Assembly: GCF_030623445.1 (NCBI RefSeq)
Contig: NZ_CP130613.1
Span: 558,001 to 622,000 of the forward strand
Reading direction: 5' to 3'
Length of the DNA stretch: 64,000 nt
Source of the DNA: Pseudogemmatithrix spongiicola
GTDB lineage: Bacteria > Gemmatimonadota > Gemmatimonadetes > Gemmatimonadales > Gemmatimonadaceae
Under the pieces are notes generated by a model. It was not told the DNA's origin. It did no database searches and worked only from the letters and a program-made list of their open reading frames with translations. This document shows positions 55,169-62,847 of this stretch, piece after piece (position 1 is the stretch's first letter; each line of letters starts with the position of its first letter). Made by a program: the position numbers and the translations under genes.

Positions 55169-55555
55169 TTACTGGCCGAGCAGCTTCCCATACGCTGCCG
55201 CGTCCATGAGACCCTTGAGGTCGGCGGCGTTGACCTTGAGCTTGATCATCCAGCCGTCGCCGTAGGGATCGGTGTTCACGAGCGCCGGTTCGCCGTCGAG
55301 CTTGGCGTTGACCTCGACGATCTCCCCGGCGAGCGGCGAGTAGAGCTCGCTCACGGCCTTCACGGCTTCGATCGTGCCGAAGACCTCGTGCGCGGCGACC
55401 TTGCGGCCGGGCTTGGGGAGGTCGAGGAAGACGATGTCGCCGAGTTCGCCTTGGGCGTAGTCGGTGATGCCGACGATGACGACCGAGGCGTCGGCGGTCT
55501 TCTTCACGTACTCATGGTCCTTGGTATAGCTCAGATCCGCGGGGATCGACGACAC
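55169..55555 (-). CDS. gcvH: Glycine cleavage system H protein
   Basis: 128 residues, the standard length. The lipoyl-like domain holds the lipoylation Lys at K66 in GTIEAVKAVSEL; the family features YTKDHEYVKK, VGITDYAQGELGDIVF and PLAGEIVEVN are present. It carries the aminomethyl group between GcvP, GcvT and the E3 encoded at 32389. It is transcribed towards gcvP and lies 70 bases downstream of coaE on the same strand, so it may be made from the coaE transcript or its own promoter in that gap. Lipoylation would come from LipA with LipB or the LipM-like enzyme. Confidence 0.97.
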   Translation of the reverse strand: MSSIPADLSYTKDHEYVKKTADASVVIVGITDYAQGELGDIVFLDLPKPGRKVAAHEVFGTIEAVKAVSELYSPLAGEIVEVNAKLDGEPALVNTDPYGDGWMIKLKVNAADLKGLMDAAAYGKLLGQ

Positions 55556-55625
55556 GCGTGGCTCCGGAGGGGGGTGCGAGGGGTGATGTACCGATGGCGA
55601 AGGCTACGCCGCTTGGAGGCGGGAA

Positions 55626-56231
55626 TCAAGCAGTGGCGGCGGCGCGGAGGGCCGTCCAGACGGCGTCCACTTGCGCGTCGAGTGCCTCGCGCGTGCCGTC
55701 GTTCTCGATGATGTAGTGGGCCTTCGGGCGCTTCGCGTCGGCGGGCATCTGCGCGGCGATCATCGCGTCGGCGTCGCTCGCGCTCAAGCCACGGTCGCGC
55801 ATGAGGCGCTCGCGGCGGACGTCCACGGGGGCGTCGACGAGTATGATGCGGTCCATCTCGCCGTCGAGGCCGGTTTCGAAGAGCAGGGGGATGTCGCAGA
55901 TGACGAGGGGCGCGCCGCTGTCGCGGAGGCGCGCGACGGCCGCGGCGCGCAGGCGTGCGACCTCCGGATGGACGATGGCGTCGAGCGCCTTGCGGGCGGT
56001 CTCGTCGCGGAAGACGACCTGGCGCAGGGCCGCGCGGTCGAGCGAGCCGTCGGGCCTGAGCACGTGCGGGCCGAAGCGCGTGGCGATGGCGGCGAGCGCG
56101 GCGGAGCCGGGCGCGACGGCCTCGCGGGCGAGGAGGTCGGCGTCGACGATGGGCGCGCCGTGGGCGGCGAGGCGCGCAGCCACGGCGGACTTGCCTGCGG
56201 CGATGTTGCCGGTGAGGCCGACGGTGAGCAT
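55626..56231 (-). CDS. coaE: Dephospho-CoA kinase
   Basis: 201 residues from ATG 56231; the longer frame upstream is antisense to the pilin gene and is rejected. Walker A is GLTGNIAAGKS (residues 5-15 or so), followed by DADLLAREAVAPGSAAL, the substrate-binding region with IVHPEVARLR, and DIPLLFETGLDGEMDRIILVDAP. It phosphorylates dephospho-CoA in the last step of CoA synthesis, linking it loosely with the PDH and glycine cleavage genes. It is divergent from the first minor-pilin gene with about 36 bases between start codons. Confidence 0.95.
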   Translation of the reverse strand: MLTVGLTGNIAAGKSAVAARLAAHGAPIVDADLLAREAVAPGSAALAAIATRFGPHVLRPDGSLDRAALRQVVFRDETARKALDAIVHPEVARLRAAAVARLRDSGAPLVICDIPLLFETGLDGEMDRIILVDAPVDVRRERLMRDRGLSASDADAMIAAQMPADAKRPKAHYIIENDGTREALDAQVDAVWTALRAAATA

Positions 56232-56267
56232 CGCAGAATCGTAGCGTCGAGACGTAGATTGTGCATC

Positions 56268-56840
56268 GTGCAGCTGCCGCGTCGCCCCGGGTTCACGGTC
56301 GCCGAGATTCTCGTCGTCATCATCCTCATCGGGCTGGTGGCGGGGTGGACCGTCTCGCGCTTCACGAACATGAACTACCGGATGGACGCGAACATCCGCA
56401 TGCTGCAGAACACCATCATCGCCGCCCAGCAGACCGCCATTAACCGCAACATGCCGGTGCAGCTGATGTTTGACGCCTCGAGCGACAGCGCGATGCGCGT
56501 CCGCATCCTGCTGGATGCGGATGACGACGGCCAGGTCTCGGAGAATGAGACGGTGTCCTACCGGCCGCTCGACGGGGCGCGGTTCCTTGCGCCGGACAGC
56601 ACGATCGACGGCGCGTCGGCCGCCTATGCAACGGGTCCCGGGTTGGTCACCGGTCGTCCGGCCCTCATGCAGGCGCTTCGGATTGCGCCGAACGGCACCT
56701 TGGGCGGCGATGTCGTGATCTACATCGGCACGGTCAGCAGCCGCTCGTACGATTTCCGGGCGCTGGCCGTCACCGGAGCGACGGCACGCACGGCGTTTTG
56801 GAGCCACGCGAACGGCGCCTGGCGCCGACGATCCTACTGA
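56268..56840 (+). CDS. Minor pseudopilin (GspH/FimT type) with EF-hand-like loop
   Basis: 190 residues from GTG 56268. The prepilin motif is PG-FTVAEILVVIILIGLVAG: cleavage before Phe, Glu at +5, then a hydrophobic helix. A C-terminal globular beta domain follows. At residues 83-94 the loop DADDDGQVSENE has the DxDxDG...E spacing of an EF-hand or dockerin-type Ca2+ loop. The product should be an initiation minor pilin of a type IV pilus or type II secretion system. Start alternatives are few because the coaE start is close. Three further prepilins follow after an antisense regulator gene. Confidence 0.82.
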   Translation: MQLPRRPGFTVAEILVVIILIGLVAGWTVSRFTNMNYRMDANIRMLQNTIIAAQQTAINRNMPVQLMFDASSDSAMRVRILLDADDDGQVSENETVSYRPLDGARFLAPDSTIDGASAAYATGPGLVTGRPALMQALRIAPNGTLGGDVVIYIGTVSSRSYDFRALAVTGATARTAFWSHANGAWRRRSY

Positions 56841-56843
56841 GCC

Positions 56844-57617
56844 TCAGCTCTGGGTAGTGCCAAGTTCAAGCACGAAGCGGCTGGCCGCCCATGCTGCGCC
56901 ACCCTTCGCGCGGATTTCCTGCGGGGTCGCGCCGAGGTAGCGCTGGCAGGTGTTGCGGAAGGCGGATCCCGAGGGGAAGTCGAGCATCCGGGCGACGCCG
57001 TCGGCCGTACGCTGGCCGTCCTCGAGCATCTGGGCCGCGACAATGAGGCGGCCCCATGTAATCAGTTTCTGCGGTGGCGGGCACTTCGCGTCGGCCAGCG
57101 CCGTCAGGAGGGTGCGTTTGGATGTGCCGCAGATCTCGGCGAGGCGCTGGCCGGTGAGGCGGAGGTGGGCGCGCGTCACGGCGACCATCACGGCGTCGCG
57201 GACGGTGGCACTGAATCCGCTCACGCGGGGCCGCAGCAGTTGCGCCACACCGCGCGCCTCGGCGCGCTCGAGGACGGCCCGGAACGCGGCGGGCGTATCG
57301 TCCTGCCCGGCGATGAGCAGACCGTCGAGGCCCGCGCGGCCGGCGTCGAACAAGTCGCGCGAGCGCTCGGGCGTCACGGTGACGTACGCGACGAGCGAGA
57401 TGCGCTCGGCGCGCAGCTTCAGCCGGCGGATGACATCGAACTGCGCCTTGCCTTCCGCGAAGAGGTCAAGGATGGCGAGAGTGACGGACTCATCCTTGCA
57501 GGCCTCCTCGAGGGCGTCCCACGACGTGCAGTGGATGACCCGATGCTCACCGTGGACGGCGGCGTTCAGGCGCTGGAGCGCCTGGGGATCGGTAATCATC
57601 GCGGCGAGGGTGGCCAT
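56844..57617 (-). CDS. AraC-type regulator with degenerate receiver-like N-domain
   Basis: 257 residues from ATG 57617; ATG 57659 would add 14 residues. The C-terminal part (about 160-250) is an AraC/XylS double helix-turn-helix with ITWGRLIVAAQMLEDG and SGSAFRNTCQRYLGATPQEI. The N-terminal part has the alpha/beta order of a response-regulator receiver (VTLAILDLF, FDVIRRLKLR, ISLVAYVTV, DLFDAGRAGLDGLLIAG) but lacks a clear acidic pocket, so phosphorylation is doubtful; a ligand or protein contact may replace it. It stands on the opposite strand between two pilin genes and may regulate them. Confidence 0.75.
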   Translation of the reverse strand: MATLAAMITDPQALQRLNAAVHGEHRVIHCTSWDALEEACKDESVTLAILDLFAEGKAQFDVIRRLKLRAERISLVAYVTVTPERSRDLFDAGRAGLDGLLIAGQDDTPAAFRAVLERAEARGVAQLLRPRVSGFSATVRDAVMVAVTRAHLRLTGQRLAEICGTSKRTLLTALADAKCPPPQKLITWGRLIVAAQMLEDGQRTADGVARMLDFPSGSAFRNTCQRYLGATPQEIRAKGGAAWAASRFVLELGTTQS

Positions 57618-57743
57618 GGGATGGGATATGAGCGCGTGGGACCCAGAATGCAATATCATATTGTGACAGCGGCAGCGGCGGCCGGACCGCCGTGGTGGCC
57701 GATTTGCCGTCCCCCCGAGCGCGTTCTCCATAGTTTTCGCCTG

Positions 57744-58160
57744 ATGCCCACTTCCCGATTGGCGATCCGCCGCGGCATGACGATCATCGAGGTGCTGTTT
57801 GCCATCGTGATCCTCTCGGGTGTGATGCTGTCGCTGTCGAACTTCGGCAACGGATTCGCGCGGGCGAGCCGGAACGCGGCGTATCTCACGATCGCGAGCG
57901 ACCTCGCGACCGGTCGCCTCGAAGCGGCGCGGGCGCACGTGACGTACTCGACACTCGTGAGCACGTTCCACAACACGACCGAGACCAGCGCGACGGCCAC
58001 GGCGAACCCCTCGATGGCCGGGTACACCGGGTACACGCGCACCACGCTGGCCGTCGCGACGGTCACCGACAGCACCGAGTACGTGACGGTGACGGTTACG
58101 GTGACCTCCCCCGACCTCTCGACGCCGGTGTCCAAGACCGTCGTGATCGGCGCCCGCTGA
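57744..58160 (+). CDS. Minor pilin, PilV type
   Basis: 138 residues from ATG 57744. The prepilin signal is RRGMTIIEVLFAIVILSGVML: cleavage after Gly, Met at +1, Glu at +5. A short globular domain follows, rich in Thr, Ser and Val with alternating VTVTVTVT near the end, so mainly beta. PilV-type pilins are part of the tip-priming complex. Its last base is shared with the start of the next gene (TGATG). Confidence 0.8.
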   Translation: MPTSRLAIRRGMTIIEVLFAIVILSGVMLSLSNFGNGFARASRNAAYLTIASDLATGRLEAARAHVTYSTLVSTFHNTTETSATATANPSMAGYTGYTRTTLAVATVTDSTEYVTVTVTVTSPDLSTPVSKTVVIGAR

Positions 58161-59272
58161 TGGGTAGGAACCGGCGCGGGTTCACGATCATCGAGATGGT
58201 GGTCGCGATGGCATTGACGATGTTGGTCTTTGCCATCACGCTGCCCTTCGTCCGCACGCAGACGCGGGCCCTCGGCGACAATGCCGGTCGGCTCGACGCC
58301 TACCAGATCGCGCGCTACGCGCAGCGAATGATCGACAAGGACCTGCGCGTGGCGGTTGCCGATGCGTCGCAGCCGCTGATCGTCTATGCGGGGCCGATGG
58401 GCATTGCGTTCAACGCCAATCTCGTCGCGCGCGATACGCTTGATCCGGGTGCGCTGGAGTTGGATACGTCCGCCGACACGACGCTGACCGAGGCGTGGCG
58501 CGTCGGGCAGGCCGGCACGATTCCGCTCACTGCGCGCACGTATCCGACCACGACCTACACGGATGGTGCGGGGACGCCGAGCCGCAACGAGACGGTGATG
58601 TACTTCTTGCGGGCGGATACGGTGACGGACCGGAATGACGTGTACGTGCTGTACCGGCGCGTGAACGGCCGCGATTCCACGCAGGTCGTGCGCGGCATCC
58701 ATGTGCCGGCCGATTCCGCGTTCTTCAGCTACTACACGCGCAGCGGCGACACGCTCAGCCGCGTCGGATCGGCGAGCCTGCCGATGTGGTGGGACTCGGC
58801 GGGTGTGGGGAGCATCCGGGCGATCGGCGTGCGTTCGGCGGGGTTCTTCAGGAATACCCAGACCGGCGAGGACGTGATCCGGTCGATTTTCTGGATGGTG
58901 GTGCTGGAGAACCGGACGTCGACGGGGCGCGATTGCGGCGCGGCGCCGTCGACGCCGCCGGCGAACAACGCATCGCAGTTCTCGTTGTCGAGGGACAACA
59001 GCAACCAGCCGTATCACGTCGAGGTGACGTTCGACCCGTCCACGGACGATGCAGGCGCGACCGCGGACGTTACGCACTACCTGATGGAGCGACGTATCTC
59101 AGGCGGTGCCTGGTCCGCCATCGCGACGATTCCTGCGACGCGCGCGACGGAGTACGTGTGGAGTGACGTGAATCCGTCGCTGGTTGGTACCGTCGAGTAT
59201 GGCGTTCGTGCGGTGGACTGCGGTGGGCTCGCATCCGGACGGGCGACGCGCTCGTCGGTGACGCTGCCGTGA
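58160..59272 (+). CDS. Minor pilin, PilW type, with C-terminal Fn3-like domain
   Basis: 370 residues. The N-terminus carries a prepilin signal RRGFTIIEMVVAMALTML. The central part is a PilW-like globular domain. From about residue 275 a second domain appears, NQPYHVEVTFDPSTDDAGATADVTHYLMERR followed by VWSDVNPSLVGTVEYGVRAVD, that follows the strand order of a fibronectin type III fold. Fn3 domains on minor pilins are uncommon and would suit an adhesin at the pilus tip. It overlaps both neighbours by one base. Confidence 0.75.
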   Translation: MGRNRRGFTIIEMVVAMALTMLVFAITLPFVRTQTRALGDNAGRLDAYQIARYAQRMIDKDLRVAVADASQPLIVYAGPMGIAFNANLVARDTLDPGALELDTSADTTLTEAWRVGQAGTIPLTARTYPTTTYTDGAGTPSRNETVMYFLRADTVTDRNDVYVLYRRVNGRDSTQVVRGIHVPADSAFFSYYTRSGDTLSRVGSASLPMWWDSAGVGSIRAIGVRSAGFFRNTQTGEDVIRSIFWMVVLENRTSTGRDCGAAPSTPPANNASQFSLSRDNSNQPYHVEVTFDPSTDDAGATADVTHYLMERRISGGAWSAIATIPATRATEYVWSDVNPSLVGTVEYGVRAVDCGGLASGRATRSSVTLP

Positions 59273-61362
59273 TGCGGATGAAGAGCCGACGCGGTTCGGC
59301 GCTTATCCTCGTCTTGCTCATGACGCTTGCGGTCGCGGCGCTCGCGATCGCCGCGATCTTCATGACGTCGAGCGCGGGATTGCTGTCCCGATTCTATGAT
59401 CGCGAGCGGCTCTTTCGCTATGCCGCGGAGGCAGCGCTCGAGGTGCAGCGGACGCGGCTGGAGAGCGACGTCGCACCCGCCATTCCGGACACGGGCTATC
59501 GTGTACTCGTCACGGGGTGGAAGCTCCTCGACGCATCCGGCACGCAAGTCCCGAATGTCTCGGTGAATGTGTATGCCGCGGTCACGGGTGATACGACCGG
59601 GACGCATCTCCCCTTTGTGACGCTCCTGGCCCAGGCGTACGACGCCACCGGCACCCGGCATGTGCGCCGCATGGACCTGCGGCGCGAGAGTTTCTCGCGC
59701 TATCAGTTCTTCACCGACTCCTTTCCGAGTGACGTCACGTTCGGGCCTGGCGTCGTCGGCGGGCGGGTCCATAGCAACCTGAACTGGGTCAATTCGGCGT
59801 CTGGCAATCGCTTCCTCGATACGGTCAGCGTCGGCGGATCGATCAGCGGCACGGCTACGTTCGAGATCGATAGCCTGCCGGGCACGATGCCAGTCCCCTA
59901 CCCAAAGGACTCGACCTTCGCGCGCCTCGATACTCTCGCGAACGCGGCGGGCCTGCGATTCACTCCGGTGACGGGGTCAGGGCTCGGCAGTCGCCTCGAG
60001 TTCGTGGCCATCGACGCCGACAACGATGGCAGCATCGAGGAGGGCGAGGGCTTCTTCAAGGTCTTCGACCTCGCGGCGGGGTACGACACGACCTACCTGC
60101 GAGGCAATCCCGAGCAGTCGTACCACTTGTTCGCTGGGAGCATCTATCATCACTGGCAGGATGCGCGCATCCAGAACCAGTGCGGGGCCTTCTATCGAAT
60201 CTCAAACCGCTGGCAGTTTTTCCCGATCGCGGTACACCGCTCCTCGTGGGCGAATTCCGTCCTCCGGTCGAGCACGTATCCGACGGTCAGCAATGGCGAC
60301 ATGAACGGGTTCGAGGACTACGACTGGGATGCGGCGAAAGACATCCTCGAGCAGCCGACCGCGCGATGCTTCCCGGCCGGGAGTCCGCAGCTCGTGTTGA
60401 CGGAGCGGTTCACAAACTCTGCGGGAACCGTGACCGGCACGGCCGCGGATACGGTGCCGTGGGGCGTCGCGAACGCCGCCCATCGATACGGCGGGCAAGA
60501 TACGACGTTTTCCGTCCGCAGCCGAACCTGCACCTTCAAGAGTAACGGCAACTCAGCGACCGACGGCCGTTGCGTTGCCGCGACCCACGGAACGCTTGGT
60601 AGTTGGCGCACCGGTACCTCGCCGACCGGCATCAGCACGACGGTGCGGCAGGCAGTGGAGTCGCCGTACTTGTTCGCCTTCGGCAGCACCTACAACGCGA
60701 ACTCGCGTGGCGTAATCAGCAGCACCACTGGACCGCTGTACGTGAGCGGCGTGGTGACGGGTCGCGTCACGCTGCGTGTGAACGGACGCGTGAGCATCAT
60801 CGGACCGCTTCGTTACGCCAACGCCCCCAATCTGCCGGAGTCGGACTGCAGTACACAGCTCGGGGTGTTGGCAGTCGGAGACGTAACCGTCGTGGACGGC
60901 ATGTTCACCCGCGCCCGGCGCTTCGGGAATCCGTCATTGTTCACGCTGGCGAGTGTGACACTCCACGAGGGGGAAGCGCGCCGCACGACATTGCATGGCG
61001 CCTTCATGAGCCTTACCGGCACCGTCGGCGTCGAGGCCCCGAACACGACCATGGGCGCGGCAGGTGACCAGCCGGAGTGTCCCGAAGGCTCTGGGTCGTC
61101 GAATCGCGCCAACGGCGGCTGCCTCGAAGTCGTCGGCGGCATGATCATGCGCCGATTCTCCGCGCACTACTCGGGTTCGAACACGGGCTTCCGCTACTAC
61201 GGCAGTCCGGATCGCTGCCAGAACTCGACACGGCGCCCGCCGTTCTTCCCCGTGACCAACCGCTACACGCGCGTCCGCACGCTCGAGGTCGAAGCGACCC
61301 GCGCCAACACGCCGCCGGAGATTCGCGCCCTGCTCGTGCGCCTCAAGGGAAAGGCGCTCTAG
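59272..61362 (+). CDS. Large PilX-type pilus tip protein with EF-hand-like loop
   Basis: 696 residues from ATG 59272 (GTG 59269 is also possible). The N-terminal segment KSRRGSALILVLLMTLAVAALAIA is a PilX-like prepilin leader without a Glu at +5, as usual in this class. It is far longer than typical PilX (under 200 residues): the extra part is beta-rich with repeated Thr/Ser/Gly. Residues 248-259 form DADNDGSIEEGE, a canonical EF-hand-type loop. Later parts contain right-handed-repeat-like strands around RGVISSTTGPLYVSGVVTGRV. Size and Ca2+ motif bring it close in role to PilY1-like adhesins, which are not otherwise seen here. Confidence 0.75.
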   Translation: MRMKSRRGSALILVLLMTLAVAALAIAAIFMTSSAGLLSRFYDRERLFRYAAEAALEVQRTRLESDVAPAIPDTGYRVLVTGWKLLDASGTQVPNVSVNVYAAVTGDTTGTHLPFVTLLAQAYDATGTRHVRRMDLRRESFSRYQFFTDSFPSDVTFGPGVVGGRVHSNLNWVNSASGNRFLDTVSVGGSISGTATFEIDSLPGTMPVPYPKDSTFARLDTLANAAGLRFTPVTGSGLGSRLEFVAIDADNDGSIEEGEGFFKVFDLAAGYDTTYLRGNPEQSYHLFAGSIYHHWQDARIQNQCGAFYRISNRWQFFPIAVHRSSWANSVLRSSTYPTVSNGDMNGFEDYDWDAAKDILEQPTARCFPAGSPQLVLTERFTNSAGTVTGTAADTVPWGVANAAHRYGGQDTTFSVRSRTCTFKSNGNSATDGRCVAATHGTLGSWRTGTSPTGISTTVRQAVESPYLFAFGSTYNANSRGVISSTTGPLYVSGVVTGRVTLRVNGRVSIIGPLRYANAPNLPESDCSTQLGVLAVGDVTVVDGMFTRARRFGNPSLFTLASVTLHEGEARRTTLHGAFMSLTGTVGVEAPNTTMGAAGDQPECPEGSGSSNRANGGCLEVVGGMIMRRFSAHYSGSNTGFRYYGSPDRCQNSTRRPPFFPVTNRYTRVRTLEVEATRANTPPEIRALLVRLKGKAL

Positions 61363-61542
61363 TCGCGTTCGGGCGAATGTCGCGCGAGTATTCTGCAAGC
61401 CGCTGCGGGAGAACGAGTTAGGGTCGGCGTTTGGCGCCAGCTTCGGGCGTTCACACGGCCGGCAGCTCCCTCCACGCAACCCTCCGCCCACTCGCGTTGT
61501 CTCTGGTGTGAACACCGAAGTCCGGTCCGCGACCCCCACCTC

Positions 61543-62085
61543 GTGACAGACGCACAACTCATCGCCGACATCCTGCGGGGCGACGCACTCGCGGAGCGCA
61601 AGCTCTACGACGCGCACGTGGACCGCATCTATCGGCTGGCGTGGCGAATGTCCGGGGACGAGACGCTGGCCCGCGACTTCACGCAGGACACCTTCATCCG
61701 GGCCTTCGACAAGCTCGGCGACTTCCGCGGGGATTCCTCGCTCGCGACCTGGCTGCACGCCATCGCGACGTCGGTGATCCTCAACGGGCTCAAGAAGGTG
61801 CGACGCATCCACGGCCGGGAGATCGGCGGCGACGAAATGCCGGACGCCATCATCCCGACCCGCGAGGCGGAGCCGGACCTCAAACTCCGGCTGCGACGCG
61901 CAATCGATGGACTTCCCGACGGGTATCGCACGGTCTTCGTGATGCACGACGTGGAAGGCTACACACACGAGGAGATCGCCAGCGCGCTGGGCATCCAGCC
62001 GGGCACCTCCAAGGCACAGCTGCACCGGGCACGCGCCCGGCTACGTGATGAACTGGCGGACTTCGCCGGGGAGTGGGCGGTATGA
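61543..62085 (+). CDS. ECF-type RNA polymerase sigma factor
   Basis: 180 residues from GTG 61543. Region 2 (about 15-80) has YDAHVDRIYRLAWRM and DFTQDTFIRAF; region 4 (about 120-170) has RAIDGLPDGYRTVFVMHDVEGYTHEEIASALGI and GTSKAQLHRARARLRDEL. Short two-domain structure makes it an ECF sigma. It redirects RNA polymerase in response to an envelope or other signal. The ATGA overlap with the next gene, a membrane protein of anti-sigma form, indicates the usual sigma/anti-sigma pair. The 180 bases upstream hold no clear self-promoter. Confidence 0.92.
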   Translation: MTDAQLIADILRGDALAERKLYDAHVDRIYRLAWRMSGDETLARDFTQDTFIRAFDKLGDFRGDSSLATWLHAIATSVILNGLKKVRRIHGREIGGDEMPDAIIPTREAEPDLKLRLRRAIDGLPDGYRTVFVMHDVEGYTHEEIASALGIQPGTSKAQLHRARARLRDELADFAGEWAV

Positions 62086-62840
62086 GCGAGCAACAGTTCG
62101 AAGACTTCCTCAAGCGCAACGCGGGCGACTACAACGCCCCGCCGGCGCAGACGCCGCGCGACGAGATGTGGGCGTCCATCGCCAGGGCGCGCGCTCCCAA
62201 GCGCATTGTCCGACCGACGCGCCGCTACGCGCCGTGGATCGGCATGGCCGCGACGCTGCTCGTCGGCATCGGCATTGGGCGCTTCATGCTCACCACGCCT
62301 GCCGCGACGACGGTCGCGCAGGCCGACAGCGTGGGCGGCGCAGCCGTCAGCCCGACCGTCAGCGCGGTCAACGACGAACCGCGAGACTCGATCCTCACCC
62401 TGGAAGCCACCGACAGCAGCGCCGGCGAACCGCTGCGGACCACGCCGTTGCTGCCACAGGCGCGTCTGGTGTCGGCACCTCGCCCGCTCCCGGCCGCCAC
62501 GCGCGCCGAACCGAACACTGCCTTCACCCTCGCGTCGCGCGATCACCTTGAGCGCGCCGAGGCGCTGGTCTCGGTGATCGCGGCAACGCCCGCCGATGCG
62601 ACGATGGACTCCCTCACCGGGAAGTGGGCCCGTGAGATGCTCACCAACACGCGCCTGCTCCTCGATTCACCCGCCGGGGACGATCCCGTGCGGCGCCGCC
62701 TGCTGGAGGACCTCGAGACGGTCCTCGTGCAACTCATCCAGCGCTCGGGCACGGCCGTCGAGGAGCGCGAGCTCCTCGACCGCACGCTCGAACGCACGCA
62801 ACTCCTGACACGGCTGCGCACCGGCGCGGCTGGCATCTGA
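62082..62840 (+). CDS. Putative membrane-bound anti-sigma factor
   Basis: 252 residues from ATG 62082. A short cytoplasmic part (about 1-48) includes the FEDFLKRNAGDYNAPP start seen in anti-sigma-like proteins of this kind, but no zinc-binding HxxxCxxC motif. One membrane helix follows (WIGMAATLLVGIGIGRFML, about 51-69), then an Ala/Pro/Thr-rich stretch and a periplasmic helical region (about 150-250). Position and topology suit an anti-sigma factor that holds the upstream ECF sigma at the membrane. The assignment rests on context, not on family motifs. Confidence 0.6.
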   Translation: MSEQQFEDFLKRNAGDYNAPPAQTPRDEMWASIARARAPKRIVRPTRRYAPWIGMAATLLVGIGIGRFMLTTPAATTVAQADSVGGAAVSPTVSAVNDEPRDSILTLEATDSSAGEPLRTTPLLPQARLVSAPRPLPAATRAEPNTAFTLASRDHLERAEALVSVIAATPADATMDSLTGKWAREMLTNTRLLLDSPAGDDPVRRRLLEDLETVLVQLIQRSGTAVEERELLDRTLERTQLLTRLRTGAAGI

Positions 62841-62847
62841 GGTAACC

